A stretch of 64,000 nt of DNA from the NCBI RefSeq assembly GCF_010671925.1, contig NZ_JAAHIH010000003.1, positions 434,001 to 498,000 of the forward strand, written 5' to 3'. A program made the position numbers and the translations under genes. Under the pieces are notes generated by a model. The model saw nothing but the letters and a program-made list of their open reading frames with translations, was not told the DNA's origin and did no database searches. This DNA is from Moorena sp. SIOASIH (GTDB taxonomy: Bacteria; Cyanobacteriota; Cyanobacteriia; Cyanobacteriales; Coleofasciculaceae). Within the stretch, counting starts at the first letter, position 1. Every line of letters starts with the position of its first letter. Below, one piece after another: positions 52,002-61,432 of this stretch.

Positions 52002-53165
52002 CTATGATCGTGGAAAATCTTCTATGTCAACGGATTCATAGTCTAATTCAGAGACTGTAAACTTATATCTTTTACCTCGTTCTAAACTCCTGGTTTTGAT
52101 AGTACATTCTTTAGAGTTTTTACCATCACCTGTTCCTACAGAGCAAGATTTAAACTTTATGTTTAAAAAGTTATTGGTATAGATTCTATCGCTTCCTGAT
52201 GACAATTTTTGTATCCTATTATTGATCCAATACTTTACCGAGTAGGGAGTCTGATTGGATATAAGTGTACCAACTTCAGGGGTATTTGGCTGGATAAAGC
52301 TTCGGATAACCCAGTCACTACCACATTTGTACTGAGTAAGAGTCCTGATATCAGCACACAAAGACATAGGAACTTCTGAGTTCATACAAACTGATTTCGT
52401 AATAGGATACGAATCTCTTTGTCTGACATCAACATTTCTTTTAATTACAGCAGTTAAAACTCCAGACTCAATTACACGATTGCGTTCTTTAATCTCGTAC
52501 TCAAATGTATTCTCTCCGTTTAAAACATGAAAATATTTACTATGATGTTTTGTGCCAAAACTCATCCGTGTCCCTTCTGAAGATCTGCCCTCATAGTACT
52601 CTCTGTCGGTGAAAGGATATGGGTCACTAGCTACTCCTCTGGTAATATTTCTAACAATTACACGTCTTTTACGAGCTGGGGGAGTAGTACTGGAAGTAAA
52701 CCGGGCTTCCCGAGAGGACCAGCTGTAACCTGGGCACTCACCTTTATACTTAGTTTCGTGAATTTCTACTTGATTGAGTTCTCGGCTACCTAAGAACTCC
52801 CATCCTATTTCAGGTCCAGGTTCTGTTTCCAAATCCTCTTCAATTTCTATTTCAGGTGCAGGTTTTATTTCCAAATCCTCTTCAATTCCGATTTCCGGTG
52901 CAGGTTTTATTTCCGAACCCTCTTCAATTCCTATTTCAGGTGCAGGTTGTGTTTCCGAATCCTCTTCAATTCCTATTTCAGGTGCAGATTGTGTTTCCGA
53001 ACCCTCTTCAATGGGCAATTGTTTTAGTGGCGGAATCTGTGCTAGGGAGGGTGCTCTAAAAAACATCAAAATCAGACTAATGCTCAAAGCAGTGAGCAAC
53101 AAAAATTTGCTAGTTGATGTAATTTTAGTAACTATTTTGTTCCTAAAATTATTGAATTTCAGCAT
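52002..53165 (-). CDS. secreted protein with acidic 14-residue repeats
   Basis: I do not recognise the family. The 387-aa protein has a signal peptide (about residues 20-43, SLILMFFRAPSLAQ). Five copies of the 14-residue unit IEEGSETQPAPEIG follow (about 52-122), then a C-terminal domain of about 260 residues rich in beta strands. That domain holds four conserved-looking Cys residues (GECPGYSW, SVCMNSEV, SLCADIRT, QYKCGSD) and ends with a second Cys pair (SCSVGTGDGKNSKECTI). The repeat is 42 bp at DNA level and nearly identical between copies. The acidic Pro/Glu stalk suggests a surface spacer. Extracytoplasmic location is well supported, function is not. Confidence 0.6.
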   Translation of the reverse strand: MLKFNNFRNKIVTKITSTSKFLLLTALSISLILMFFRAPSLAQIPPLKQLPIEEGSETQSAPEIGIEEDSETQPAPEIGIEEGSEIKPAPEIGIEEDLEIKPAPEIEIEEDLETEPGPEIGWEFLGSRELNQVEIHETKYKGECPGYSWSSREARFTSSTTPPARKRRVIVRNITRGVASDPYPFTDREYYEGRSSEGTRMSFGTKHHSKYFHVLNGENTFEYEIKERNRVIESGVLTAVIKRNVDVRQRDSYPITKSVCMNSEVPMSLCADIRTLTQYKCGSDWVIRSFIQPNTPEVGTLISNQTPYSVKYWINNRIQKLSSGSDRIYTNNFLNIKFKSCSVGTGDGKNSKECTIKTRSLERGKRYKFTVSELDYESVDIEDFPRS

Positions 53166-53573
53166 AAGAACACATTACTTTAATCAAAGTATTTAAGTTT
53201 TCATCTCGGATCAGGAATTGATCGGTTTGGGGAGTAGGGCTATTGATTCTAAACAAGTCCTTGAGTGTATTAAGGTGAGAACCAACAAGAGGCTGAACCT
53301 GAGTCATAGGATCAAAGCCATGCTAATCAGAGAAATTGAGGCCAGAGTTTCGGTCAATGGCTCAAATCTTTAGCAGTGCAAGACTAGCAGGGCAGATCAC
53401 GGGCGCAATCAGAGTCACGTACGGTTTTGTTGGCGTAGCCTTCCCGAAGGGTAGACGAGTCGGTGAGGCGACTCACCGGCTTAGTTTAATCCCCCTTTGG
53501 GGATCGCCAGCTCCGGCTTGAATCTCCAGAGCATGTTGCCACCTCCCCGGAGCCGTGCACCGAGCAATGGCAA
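53166..53573. other. possible 3' remnant of a group II intron with an inserted dispersed repeat
   Basis: No gene is seen. 53410-53429 reads AGAGTCACGTACGGTTTTG, like the 3' half of a domain V. 53453-53500 (AGACGAGTCGGTGAGG..ACTCACCGGCTTAGT) folds as a domain VI-like hairpin. The link between them is interrupted by a dispersed repeat, TTGGCGTAGCCTTCCCGAAG (53429-53452). The domain V 5' half cannot be found, so the intron remnant is tentative. Confidence 0.35.
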
Positions 53574-54464
53574 TCATTCTCCTCCGCCAGAATTCAAGGC
53601 AACACCTCGTAACCCTTTTTGTAGGATTTGATCGGATAGATGGGGAAATAAGTTATTACCTGTTGTCTCTTGCAAAAGTGCCTTTTTGATCGATCTTGGC
53701 ATCTTAACCTTTACTTCGATTTCAATAAGATCCACTTCCTTCAATTGATTCTGGATAGCTTCTACTTGTTTGAGCCATGTTTGCCAAAACAAAGTAGCTT
53801 GAAACTCTAATTTTTTGGCAAACATAGCCGTGTCTTTGCGCAATTCGGCAACACTGAGATCGGGAGTTGAACTAATTTCGTAGGCGTGACCAACAAACCA
53901 ATGCTCTAGTCCTGCAGCAGTTACTTCTGGGTGAAACTGTAAACCCAAAGCACATTCACCCCAGCTAAAGGCTTGGTTGTTGTACTTTGAACTAAAGGCT
54001 AGATGAGTAGCACCCTCAGGAAGGTCAAAAGTATCGCCATGCCAGTGCAGGACTGCAGTATGTTCTTTGGCTAAATAGTTCAAAGGTGACTTTTGACCTG
54101 CATAGCTAAGCTCTATGGGTGCCCAGCCAATTTCTTTTACACCACCGGGGTAAACCCTTGCCCCCAGTGCCCTTGCCATCAGTTGAGCCCCCAAGCATAT
54201 ACCTATGGTGGGTAAATTAGCTGCTAAACGCTGCTCCAGTATGTGAAGTTCATCTGTTAGAAAAGGATAATCCGATTCGTCGTAGGCTCCAATCGGCCCA
54301 CCTAAAATTATTACCAAGTCTGGATAGAGAAAATCTATCCTATCTAGATAAACAGAAGCAGCCTTGATATAGGTGACATGATAACCCTGTTGATCGAGAG
54401 CCTGATGTAAACTGCCTAGATCTTCAAAGGGAACGTGTGTGATGGCGATCGCATTTTTAGTCAT
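53574..54464 (-). CDS. class I glutamine amidotransferase
   Basis: The 296-aa protein has the GATase1 triad: nucleophile C90 in IGICLGAQLMA, and His-Glu in LQFHPEVTAAG. LVIILGGPIGAYDESDYPFL is the oxyanion region. It resembles GMP-synthase-type stand-alone amidotransferases, which hydrolyse glutamine or gamma-glutamyl amides. The C-terminal 60 residues (VDLIEIEVKVKMPRSIKKALLQ) are an extension without a known domain. It lies 130 bp downstream of an AurF-like oxygenase on the same strand, so the pair may act on one small molecule. The acceptor is unknown. The ATG start has a normal distance to that gene. Confidence 0.85.
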   Translation of the reverse strand: MTKNAIAITHVPFEDLGSLHQALDQQGYHVTYIKAASVYLDRIDFLYPDLVIILGGPIGAYDESDYPFLTDELHILEQRLAANLPTIGICLGAQLMARALGARVYPGGVKEIGWAPIELSYAGQKSPLNYLAKEHTAVLHWHGDTFDLPEGATHLAFSSKYNNQAFSWGECALGLQFHPEVTAAGLEHWFVGHAYEISSTPDLSVAELRKDTAMFAKKLEFQATLFWQTWLKQVEAIQNQLKEVDLIEIEVKVKMPRSIKKALLQETTGNNLFPHLSDQILQKGLRGVALNSGGGE

Positions 54465-54593
54465 AACTTTTACTCAATTGATGGTATTTTGCTGGAATTT
54501 TATCAAACTGTAGTAGTTCCAGAGGAAAGTGTCAGAACCACATTCATCGTTGTTGGCTTAGTTCGATCTGAATTTCAGTCCTGACCTGCATCT

Positions 54594-55598
54594 TCAGTTA
54601 AGAAGATTTGCCTGGGCGAAGCTATCGAGCCCGCGCTGGGAGTCTAAAATGCCCAACTCTTCGGCGAGCTTAGTAACCCCGTTATAATCTATGCGCATCA
54701 GGTTAACCTCGTTGTCTCTTGCGCAATCACCAATCACCTCTTTAGTATGTGGAAAGCCGATCTGAGCCAACATTGCTTCCCATACACCAAGCTCGATATT
54801 GGCAAACCAGTTAACTGGCTTGGGCAGCATGTCCATGAAGAATTCCTTCTGTTCTTTAGTCAGTTTGCTGTAAACCAACTTAGCCAAATTCTTAAAGATA
54901 GGGCTATGAGCCATCTCGTCACGGCGATGCATATCAACTGTCAATCTGTTGAATGGCTGAATTGTGCTATCCTCTGCTAAAAGCTTGAGATAGTCACTGA
55001 TGAAAACTTCGGAGACGATCGCCGTTACCAACTGAACGATAATTTTTTGCCAATCTTCCGACCAGCGGTCTTGTTCCTGACGCATCTTAATAACAAGATT
55101 AAAGTCCGGCAACCTCAGGGACTCTAAACCCCTTTGCTTCCGGGTAATGGAGCAAGCGTTGTTTACTAGTAACACGTGGAAAGCTTCATCCGTAAGTGTC
55201 TCGATCGCAATCTTCTGACTGATGTCATCTTCTGTTCCCGGTACATTTTTATAAATAATATCGGAACAGGCAGGGACAACTATTTTTAATTCGATGCCGA
55301 TAGTTTTATCGTTGTAAGCCAGCCAGCCGCACGAGAGAATTTTATTCTGGACTTCCTCTGATGCTTCTAAGAAACGAGGATGGTTTTTAAATGGCAACAA
55401 ATCCACGCGAAAGTCTTTCAAAGTTGGATCGAATTTCGCATCTGGCTCCTGCTTCTTCACTTGTGCTCGTTGAGGCCACTTATTGGAAATTTTCTGTAGG
55501 AAGGTGCGACAATGGGAGTTGTCATGAGAGTTGAAGTTTCTCTCTTTGAATGAAAGAGTATTTGTAGTCTGAAATTGACTATTGTTTCGGATTTTCAT
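54594..55598 (-). CDS. AurF-type diiron N-oxygenase-like protein
   Basis: The 334-aa protein shows the helical diiron pattern of p-aminobenzoate N-oxygenase AurF relatives: ETLTDEAFHVLLV, then IVSEVFISDYLKLL, MHRRDEMAHSPIF and later FANIELGVWEAML. These give ExxH-type carboxylate/His ligands across four helices. AurF-like enzymes turn aromatic amines into nitro compounds or hydroxylate other substrates, mostly in secondary metabolism. The N-terminal 50 residues are polar and probably unstructured. No polyketide or peptide synthetase gene is in the window, so the substrate is open. The downstream neighbour is a glutamine amidotransferase. Confidence 0.65.
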   Translation of the reverse strand: MKIRNNSQFQTTNTLSFKERNFNSHDNSHCRTFLQKISNKWPQRAQVKKQEPDAKFDPTLKDFRVDLLPFKNHPRFLEASEEVQNKILSCGWLAYNDKTIGIELKIVVPACSDIIYKNVPGTEDDISQKIAIETLTDEAFHVLLVNNACSITRKQRGLESLRLPDFNLVIKMRQEQDRWSEDWQKIIVQLVTAIVSEVFISDYLKLLAEDSTIQPFNRLTVDMHRRDEMAHSPIFKNLAKLVYSKLTKEQKEFFMDMLPKPVNWFANIELGVWEAMLAQIGFPHTKEVIGDCARDNEVNLMRIDYNGVTKLAEELGILDSQRGLDSFAQANLLN

Positions 55599-55995
55599 TT
55601 TTAACTCTCCAAATGTAAAAATTTAATGAAACTAATGTGTAAATGTCTTAAATCAGTTCAGAAGTCCTAATTTGTATGAGTTATAACCAGAAAAATTTGC
55701 TCTACCAAACCTAGTGTGTATAAAACCGCGCTTATTGCCGATTCGACGGGTTATTTAGAAACAATCATTCTCTCTCTTGATGCAGTCGCTCATGGGGGAA
55801 ACCACGGCAGTTGCTCATGGGGGTTCCCCCCAAGACCGCACTGCCTCCCCAAGACCGCGCTGCATCGCTTAAAAACTAAAACTACCGCCGAATTAAGATT
55901 CTACTAATTGTTTTATCACCTTTTTATACAGCAAATTCGGTAGATCAGAAAAATTTTTCAAGAAATACTCATTATTAATAGGAGCAATTTTGCCA

Positions 55996-56365
55996 TTAAG
56001 CTTCAGGGGTGACATGAGCCCTAAAAAGCTTACTATATAAGGCTTTGATGCCAATTATCTTAGGAAATATCAACTCCCAGAGCCTAGGAATGATTTTTGG
56101 GAAGCTCAAATCCTTATAAATACCTCCAATATCAGCCCAAAACAGCATGTATCTTTTTGTAAATGATTGGCTGAACTTATTACCCAGTAATGATTTTAGC
56201 TGGCATGTCACCCCCACAGGGAGTTATCTGTTGAATGCTGCTATCTTCTTTCTGGATTAATTCACTTATTGTACCTCCAATTAAAACCAGAAAAATCATG
56301 GGTATCCAAATGATACATGGGATCATTATTTGTCCTAAATAACCCCTAATAGCTAGCCCCATCAT
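55996..56365 (-). pseudogene. possible decayed small membrane protein gene
   Basis: Two overlapping minus-strand frames (56365-56180 and 56217-55996) have non-repetitive, protein-like composition. The first has a helix (GQIMIPCIIWIPMIFLVLIGG). The second holds SQSFTKRYMLFWADIGGIYKDL. They could be one gene broken by a frameshift near 56200. I do not recognise either part, and neither may be real. Confidence 0.2.
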
Positions 56366-56641
56366 ATGGTCGAATCCATAGTCGATATGCCAATTTTATT
56401 CTTCATCTTGATAGACGTCTTTAACTTTCATAAGTTTCCTTACTCATCCAAAAAAAACTAAAAACAACTACAAATTTTATAGCTCACATTCCGCAATTAA
56501 AACCCAAAAAAATTTGTTCAATGCAAGTGATATATAGTACTAACCATTAAGGTTAATACAACTTATAGCTAGATGTTATCAAGCTACAAATGCAACCTAT
56601 AAATTGTAGTTTATGTAGATAGCAAAAACTTACAACTTACG

Positions 56642-56977
56642 AACTTTTTGTACGCAAAAATATGATTGCTACCCTTTAGTTTATCAAGGTTTATACCTAT
56701 CCATATCTACAGGTGGCGTAGTATATAGTCACGGATCTACTCCCGAAATTGATTCGTTAACCTCTATTTACTCATCAGGGCTGGCTCAGAAATTTATGCA
56801 ATCGGATTACAAACTTTTTGTACACAAAAATATGATTGCTACCCTTTAGTTTATCAAGGTTTATACCTATCCATATCTACAGGTGACGTAGTATATAGTC
56901 ACGGATCTACTCCCGAAATTGATTCGTTAACCTCTATTTACTCATCAGGGCTGGCTCAGAAATTTATGCAATCGGAT
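56642..56977. repeat. tandem duplication of a 170-bp unit
   Basis: 56642-56807 and 56812-56977 are about 98 percent identical (for example TACGCAAAAATATG versus TACACAAAAATATG). No coding potential is seen in either copy. Confidence 0.85.
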
Positions 56978-57103
56978 CTTTTTTGTTTAAGGGCAGTGGG
57001 CGGGAATGCCTTCGCGTAGCGGCTCCTAGGTCTCATCCCATCCGCGTTAACAGATCAGCTGTGTTAACTGTGTAGTTATTAATCAGCTCACAACCATGGT
57101 GGC

Positions 57104-60100
57104 TTAATCATCAAAAATATCCAACTGCTCGATGGTCACCTCTTGGTCTGTCACCTTTTGGCCAGTTGTGTTCCTAGCTGACAATTGTTTGCCAATCCCC
57201 TTGCGCAACCCCAGGGCAATTTTACTGTGCTTCTCAATTTGCTTCATCACCTGCTTCGCCCGCTTAATCACTGAGGTTGGTAAACCAGCTAAACGTCCTG
57301 CCTCAATCCCATAAGAACGGTTAGCTCCTCCTGGCTGTACCTGATGCAAAAAGATGATTTCATTCGCTAACTCTTTTACCGTCACCTGATAATTAGCTAC
57401 ATTGGGCAAAATTGAGGCTAACTCATTCAACTCATGATAATGGGTGGCAAAAATCGTCCGTGCCTTAATTTCCATGGCCAGATACTCCCCCACCGCCCAA
57501 GCGATGGAAAGACCATCAAAGGTTGCGGTTCCTCGACCAATCTCATCCAACAACACTAAAGACTTATCTGTAGCATGATTGAGAATATTCGCTGTCTCGT
57601 TCATTTCCACCATAAACGTAGACTGGCCTGTTGCTAAATCATCCACTGCACCGACTCTGGTAAAAATGCGATCGCAAATCCCCAAACTTGCTTCCGATGC
57701 TGGCACAAAACTTCCCACCTGTGCCATCAACTGAATCAATCCCACCTGACGCAAATAACAACTCTTCCCACTGGCGTTCGGTCCGGTCAAAATAATCAAA
57801 TCAGGAATGTCCGTTTCGGTTGCAGGTTGGACGGTTGAAGGTTGGAGGGTTGAAGGTTGAAGGTTAGTGTCGGTTGCAGGTTGAAGGTTAGCAGGTTGAA
57901 GGTTAGCAGGTTGAAGGTTAGTGTCGGTTGCAGGTTGAAGGTTAGAAGGTTGAAGGTTAGAAGGTTGAAGGTTAGAAGGTTGAAGGTTAGCAGGTTGAAG
58001 GTTAGCAGGTTGAAGGTTAGCAGGTTGAAGGTTAGCAGGTTGTTCGTTATCGGGTTGCTCGTTAGAAGGTTGAAGGTTAGTGTCGGTTGCAGGTTGTTCG
58101 TTATCGGGTTGTTCGTTATCGGGTTGCTGGTTAGAAGGTTGCTCGTTAGAATTTTCAACGTTAAACTCGGAAGAACCTTGGCCTTTCGGCCACGCTTCGC
58201 GAACAACCTTCAACCTTCCAACCTTAAACTCCTCCTCAACCTTCAACTTGTTTTGACCTAAAGACGCGGAATTCGGGACAAACAAACCACTTGGCAAGGA
58301 CTGCTCCACCACTGGATGCCGTCCATCTATAATCCGAATTTCCCGGCTTTGATCCATATCGGGACGACAATACCCCTGATAAACAGCGACCTCTGCTAAT
58401 CCACACAACACATCCAATGCTGCTACCGCCCGAGACACACCCCGAATCCTGTCAGCTTCCAGTCCTACCTCATGGCGCAAGCCCACAAAAATTTCATACT
58501 CTAAACGATTCAAATCCTCCCGCGCTGTGAGAATCCGTGCTTCCCGTTCCTTCAGCTCTGGGGTTATGTAGCGCTCTTCATTAACCAAGGTCTGCTTCCG
58601 AATATAATCATCTGGTACCTGAGCTGTCTTAGCACGAGGTACACTAATGTAATATCCAAAAGTCTTATTAAACCCTACCTTCAGCTTGGGAATATCTGTC
58701 TTTTCCCGCTCCGTGACTTCCAAATTGGCAATCCACTGCTGATCCTCCTCGGCTTGAGCACGCATTTCATCCAACTGCTGGTTGACCTGAGGCCGAATTA
58801 ATTTCCCCTCAGTCAGATGCAACGGTGGTGACTCTACCAGATGCTCCTGCAGTGTGTGCCCTAACTCTTCCAATTGTGGCGGTACATTCTGGATTACTTT
58901 CAGATAGGGAGAAGACCCATAAGCGGCTAGGTCAGCTAATTCCGGTAACCTCAACAGAGATTCCCCTAAGGCGACTAAATCTCTGGCATTAGCTCTACCA
59001 GAACTTGCTTTCCCTGTCAACCGCTCCAAGTCATAAATTTTCCGAAGCAGCTGCTGTATGTCCTGGCGCAGTTCCGTATTTTCCACTAACTCCTCAATCG
59101 TATCATGTCGCGCCCGGATTCCCTTAATCTCTAGTAATGGTTGCAGTAGCCAGCGCCGCAATGCTCTACCTCCCATGGCTGTACTGGTTCTATCTAGAGC
59201 CCAAAGCAGGGAACCATTAAAGGTGTTATCTCGGACAGTGGCGGTAATTTCCAGATTGCGACGAGTCTGGTGGTCGAGAATTAAATAATCAGCAATAGTA
59301 TAGGTACGTAATATCTGTAACGCTACATAATTTTCTTTTTGGGTATCCTTCAGATATTCCAACAATCCACCAGCAGCACGGACACCAAGGGGCAGATGTT
59401 CACACCCTAACCCTTCTAGCGATCGCACTCTGAACTGTTCCAACAGTCGCTGTCGGGCTTCTGCCAAGGTAAAGTGTCGTTGGGGACGGAGTGCATAACA
59501 AAATGAATTAGGTAAACAATCCGGTAAACTCTCAGAGGTTTGACCAGGTCGTAGCATACTCCCCAAATCGGGAGCATTGGTGGGAATTAATACCTCAGAG
59601 GGCTGCAAGCGCATCAATTCCTGAACCAGCAGGTCTAACTCTCGGTCTTGAGTAGTCAGAAATTCCCCAGTGGAAATATCCGCATAGGCTAAACCCCAAT
59701 GATTCTTAGCAATGACTACTGCTGCCAAGAAATTGTTACGACGAGCATGGAGCATCTCCTCTTCCATCAAGGTACCGGGGGTAAGGACACGGGTGACTTC
59801 CCGGCGCACCTGACGTCCTTCTTTGGCTGCCACTGAGGCATCTTCCACTTGGTCGCAAATTGCGATCGCATAGCCTTTTTCCACAAGCATGGTGCTGTAG
59901 CGGTCTAAAGCATGGTGAGGAACCCCTGTCATTGGCACCCGTCCCACTCCCTTACCTGCTTCTTTGCTGGTTAAGACCAGTTCCAGGGCTTCAGCAATTA
60001 TCCTGGCATCCTGAAAGAAGGTTTCATAGAAGTCCCCAACTCGGTAGAGCAGCACAGCATGGGAATACTGGTCTTTTAGTTCAGCAAAATGCTGCATCAT

Positions 60101-60232
60101 CGGTGTCAGCTTACTGCGGTCCACTGTCCGATGGTCAGTATTCTCAGGCGCAACTTTCCTTGCTGCTTCAGTTGCCCTTTTGGGAAGGTTATCGTTGGAT
60201 TCGGGAGTAGATGCTTGAGGGGATCTGCTCAT
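57104..60232 (-). CDS. mutS: DNA mismatch repair protein MutS with a 150-residue repeat insert
   Basis: MutS recognises mismatches and drives repair through its ATPase. The 1042-aa protein has the mismatch-binding domain ([29 protein letters not shown], with the Phe-X-Glu), core and clamp domains, and the ATPase with Walker [19 protein letters not shown] (about 815-822), [13 protein letters not shown] and ATHYHEL. Usual length is about 860-890. The excess is one insert (about residues 660-812) between [21 protein letters not shown] and [15 protein letters not shown], right before Walker A. It consists of [10 protein letters not shown] and EQPDN units and a 25-bp dispersed repeat. If the insert impairs ATPase, a mutator phenotype could result; that is speculation. 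Confidence 0.93.
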   Translation of the reverse strand: MSRSPQASTPESNDNLPKRATEAARKVAPENTDHRTVDRSKLTPMMQHFAELKDQYSHAVLLYRVGDFYETFFQDARIIAEALELVLTSKEAGKGVGRVPMTGVPHHALDRYSTMLVEKGYAIAICDQVEDASVAAKEGRQVRREVTRVLTPGTLMEEEMLHARRNNFLAAVVIAKNHWGLAYADISTGEFLTTQDRELDLLVQELMRLQPSEVLIPTNAPDLGSMLRPGQTSESLPDCLPNSFCYALRPQRHFTLAEARQRLLEQFRVRSLEGLGCEHLPLGVRAAGGLLEYLKDTQKENYVALQILRTYTIADYLILDHQTRRNLEITATVRDNTFNGSLLWALDRTSTAMGGRALRRWLLQPLLEIKGIRARHDTIEELVENTELRQDIQQLLRKIYDLERLTGKASSGRANARDLVALGESLLRLPELADLAAYGSSPYLKVIQNVPPQLEELGHTLQEHLVESPPLHLTEGKLIRPQVNQQLDEMRAQAEEDQQWIANLEVTEREKTDIPKLKVGFNKTFGYYISVPRAKTAQVPDDYIRKQTLVNEERYITPELKEREARILTAREDLNRLEYEIFVGLRHEVGLEADRIRGVSRAVAALDVLCGLAEVAVYQGYCRPDMDQSREIRIIDGRHPVVEQSLPSGLFVPNSASLGQNKLKVEEEFKVGRLKVVREAWPKGQGSSEFNVENSNEQPSNQQPDNEQPDNEQPATDTNLQPSNEQPDNEQPANLQPANLQPANLQPANLQPSNLQPSNLQPSNLQPATDTNLQPANLQPANLQPATDTNLQPSTLQPSTVQPATETDIPDLIILTGPNASGKSCYLRQVGLIQLMAQVGSFVPASEASLGICDRIFTRVGAVDDLATGQSTFMVEMNETANILNHATDKSLVLLDEIGRGTATFDGLSIAWAVGEYLAMEIKARTIFATHYHELNELASILPNVANYQVTVKELANEIIFLHQVQPGGANRSYGIEAGRLAGLPTSVIKRAKQVMKQIEKHSKIALGLRKGIGKQLSARNTTGQKVTDQEVTIEQLDIFDD
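57818..58255. repeat. in-frame minisatellite block in mutS
   Basis: About 25 units of the 15-bp GGTTGAAGGTTAGCA type (variants AGAAG, CGGTTGCAGG, TTATCGGGTTGTTCG) span 57818-58160. The dispersed repeat GGCCTTTCGGCC/ACGCTTCGCGAAC is at 58180-58204, followed by inverted units. Every unit is a multiple of three. Confidence 0.92.
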
Positions 60233-60580
60233 TGACTAAGCTAGAAATACCAATATTCTATCGTAATAGGTAAATCCAAGTCACCTTCGAGTTGTTAGAT
60301 TCATTTCCACTATGGGTTTATTACTCGATTGCAATAGTTTTGTCAAGACTAGGGAGTTGATTACTCTAGTCAAAAATGTCACTTAAGTTTTAAAATACTC
60401 ATGAATTAGGGTCAATACTGCTTTGGTCATGAGGGTGCATCTATATTATTGGATTTTCTTTGATCTTATTAGTCAAGTTTTTGGGCCTCAGTCTCGTCAG
60501 GGAGAAGATAACAAAACAGCATTTAACACAAAAAAATAGCCAATTCACAGCAATTAGGGAGCTTGATAACAACTTTATCT
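60233..60580. other. intergenic stretch between mutS and moaD
   Basis: No clear gene. A 36-codon frame (60429-60539) is short and unlike any known small cyanobacterial protein. Promoters for the two divergent genes must lie here but none is obvious. Confidence 0.4.
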
Positions 60581-60841
60581 ATGTCTGAACCATCAATCAC
60601 TGTTACAGTCAAGCTTTTTGCTGCCTATCAAGAAACCTATGGCTTGCCAGAACTCCAGTTAGGATTTCCCCCTCAAACATCAGTATCAGCCGTGCTAGAC
60701 CGTTTACTGAGTGAACACCCAGAGCTGGAGCAATGGCGTGAAGTGACCCGCTTTGGCATCAATCTCCAATTCGTTCCCCCCGATACCCCCTTGCAAGATG
60801 GGGATGAAGTGGTTCTGATTCCTCCTGTTAGCGGTGGCTAA
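60581..60841 (+). CDS. moaD: MoaD/ThiS-type sulfur carrier protein
   Basis: The 86-aa protein has the ubiquitin-like fold: ITVTVKLFAAYQETYGL, a central helix (SVSAVLDRLLSEHPEL) and the C-terminal DGDEVVLIPPVSGG. The Gly-Gly end is adenylated and thiocarboxylated to give sulfur to molybdopterin (MoaD) or thiazole (ThiS). The LIPPVSGG ending favours MoaD, the small subunit of molybdopterin synthase. I start it at the ATG 60581 (MSEPSITV) rather than a TTG six codons upstream. No other molybdopterin genes adjoin. The gene is transcribed divergently from mutS. Confidence 0.85.
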   Translation: MSEPSITVTVKLFAAYQETYGLPELQLGFPPQTSVSAVLDRLLSEHPELEQWREVTRFGINLQFVPPDTPLQDGDEVVLIPPVSGG

Positions 60842-60901
60842 TCGATTATTGTGCCTGCAAGGCTTTTGCCTCTAAGGGTTATGTTTCTCAGAAAATCTTT
60901 C

Positions 60902-61135
60902 TCATAAAAATTGACTGATATGTAGCGTTGCTTCACCATGATCAGGAATCCAGGATACCCACTGGTCTTCTGAAACCTGGCACAGCAGTAGCGCTTGATC
61001 AAAGCTATAGGGATTAAGTAGCTCTAACAGACGTACCCAAGTCCCAGGTTGGAACGCATCTTGGGACTGATCTAAGTTGGGATTAGGGGAGCTGTTCCAA
61101 GTCGGGGTTTGGGTCTTTGGTTCTAAAAGTTTCAT
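60902..61135 (-). CDS. small conserved-looking protein, 77 aa
   Basis: I do not recognise the family by name. After a Pro/Gln/Asn-rich N-terminal third (PKTQTPTWNSSPNPNLDQSQ), the rest (PGTWVRLLELLNPYSFDQALLLCQVSEDQWVSWIPDHGEATLHISQF) looks like a compact soluble domain ending in a strand, with SEDQWVSWIPDHGEA resembling phrases in small cyanobacterial hypothetical proteins. It has no membrane or secretion signal. It is convergent with moaD (60 bp between stops) and probably monocistronic. Confidence 0.55.
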   Translation of the reverse strand: MKLLEPKTQTPTWNSSPNPNLDQSQDAFQPGTWVRLLELLNPYSFDQALLLCQVSEDQWVSWIPDHGEATLHISQFL

Positions 61136-61432
61136 GATTTTCTGATCAAGGTAAAAAAATTCCCGTCTACCCTAGCTGAGACTGCTTCGAGCCAAAATCT
61201 TCCCAGACAATGGGTAAACTTTAACTATTTTCTGTATTTAATTTTACAAAAATTCCTGAGCAGGACTAGCTTAGTGAAAGCTAATGTAATTAATCTTTGG
61301 ATAACTTTACAGGATGCCTCGCCAAAGGGCATTGCTTAAAGTAGGAGTAATTTTTCGGTGGCAAATGGCTGATAGCTGATAGCTGTTCGCGTAGCGTGCG
61401 CGTAGCGCATTAGCTGATAGCTGATAGCTTAC
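61136..61432. other. intergenic stretch with AGCTGAT array and dispersed repeat
   Basis: 61366-61430 holds AGCTGAT units split by GTTCGCGTAGCGTGCGCGTAGC (61384-61408 region). The array reaches the recombinase stop codon. The remainder is AT-rich and unassigned. Confidence 0.65.

Larger units (their letters stand above)
55599..57103. other. 1.5-kb intergenic stretch with repeats and gene remnants
   Basis: Contents: a GCAGTCGCTCATGGGGG..CGCGCTGCATCGC repeat (about 55780-55868), two short hydrophobic reverse frames (55996-56365), a 170-bp tandem duplication (56642-56977) and a dispersed repeat CTTCGCGTAGCGGCTCCTAGG (57010-57030). Remaining sequence is AT-rich and unassigned. Confidence 0.55.

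Noticed and set aside
52774..53196. 140-codon plus-strand frame
   Set aside because: It is antisense to the acidic repeat region of the secreted protein, and its own repeat is just the complement.
57818..58160. Tandem repeats in mutS considered as a CRISPR array
   Set aside because: Units are contiguous 15-mers without unique spacers, and no cas genes occur in the window. The same holds for 63166-63720.
60429..60539. 36-codon frame (MRVHLYYWIFF..)
   Set aside because: No clear ribosome site, and no match to a known small photosystem or cytochrome subunit; too short to support.
61384..61410. Dispersed-repeat fragment near the recombinase considered as an attachment site
   Set aside because: The same sequence type occurs many times in the window and no matching partner site bounds an element.
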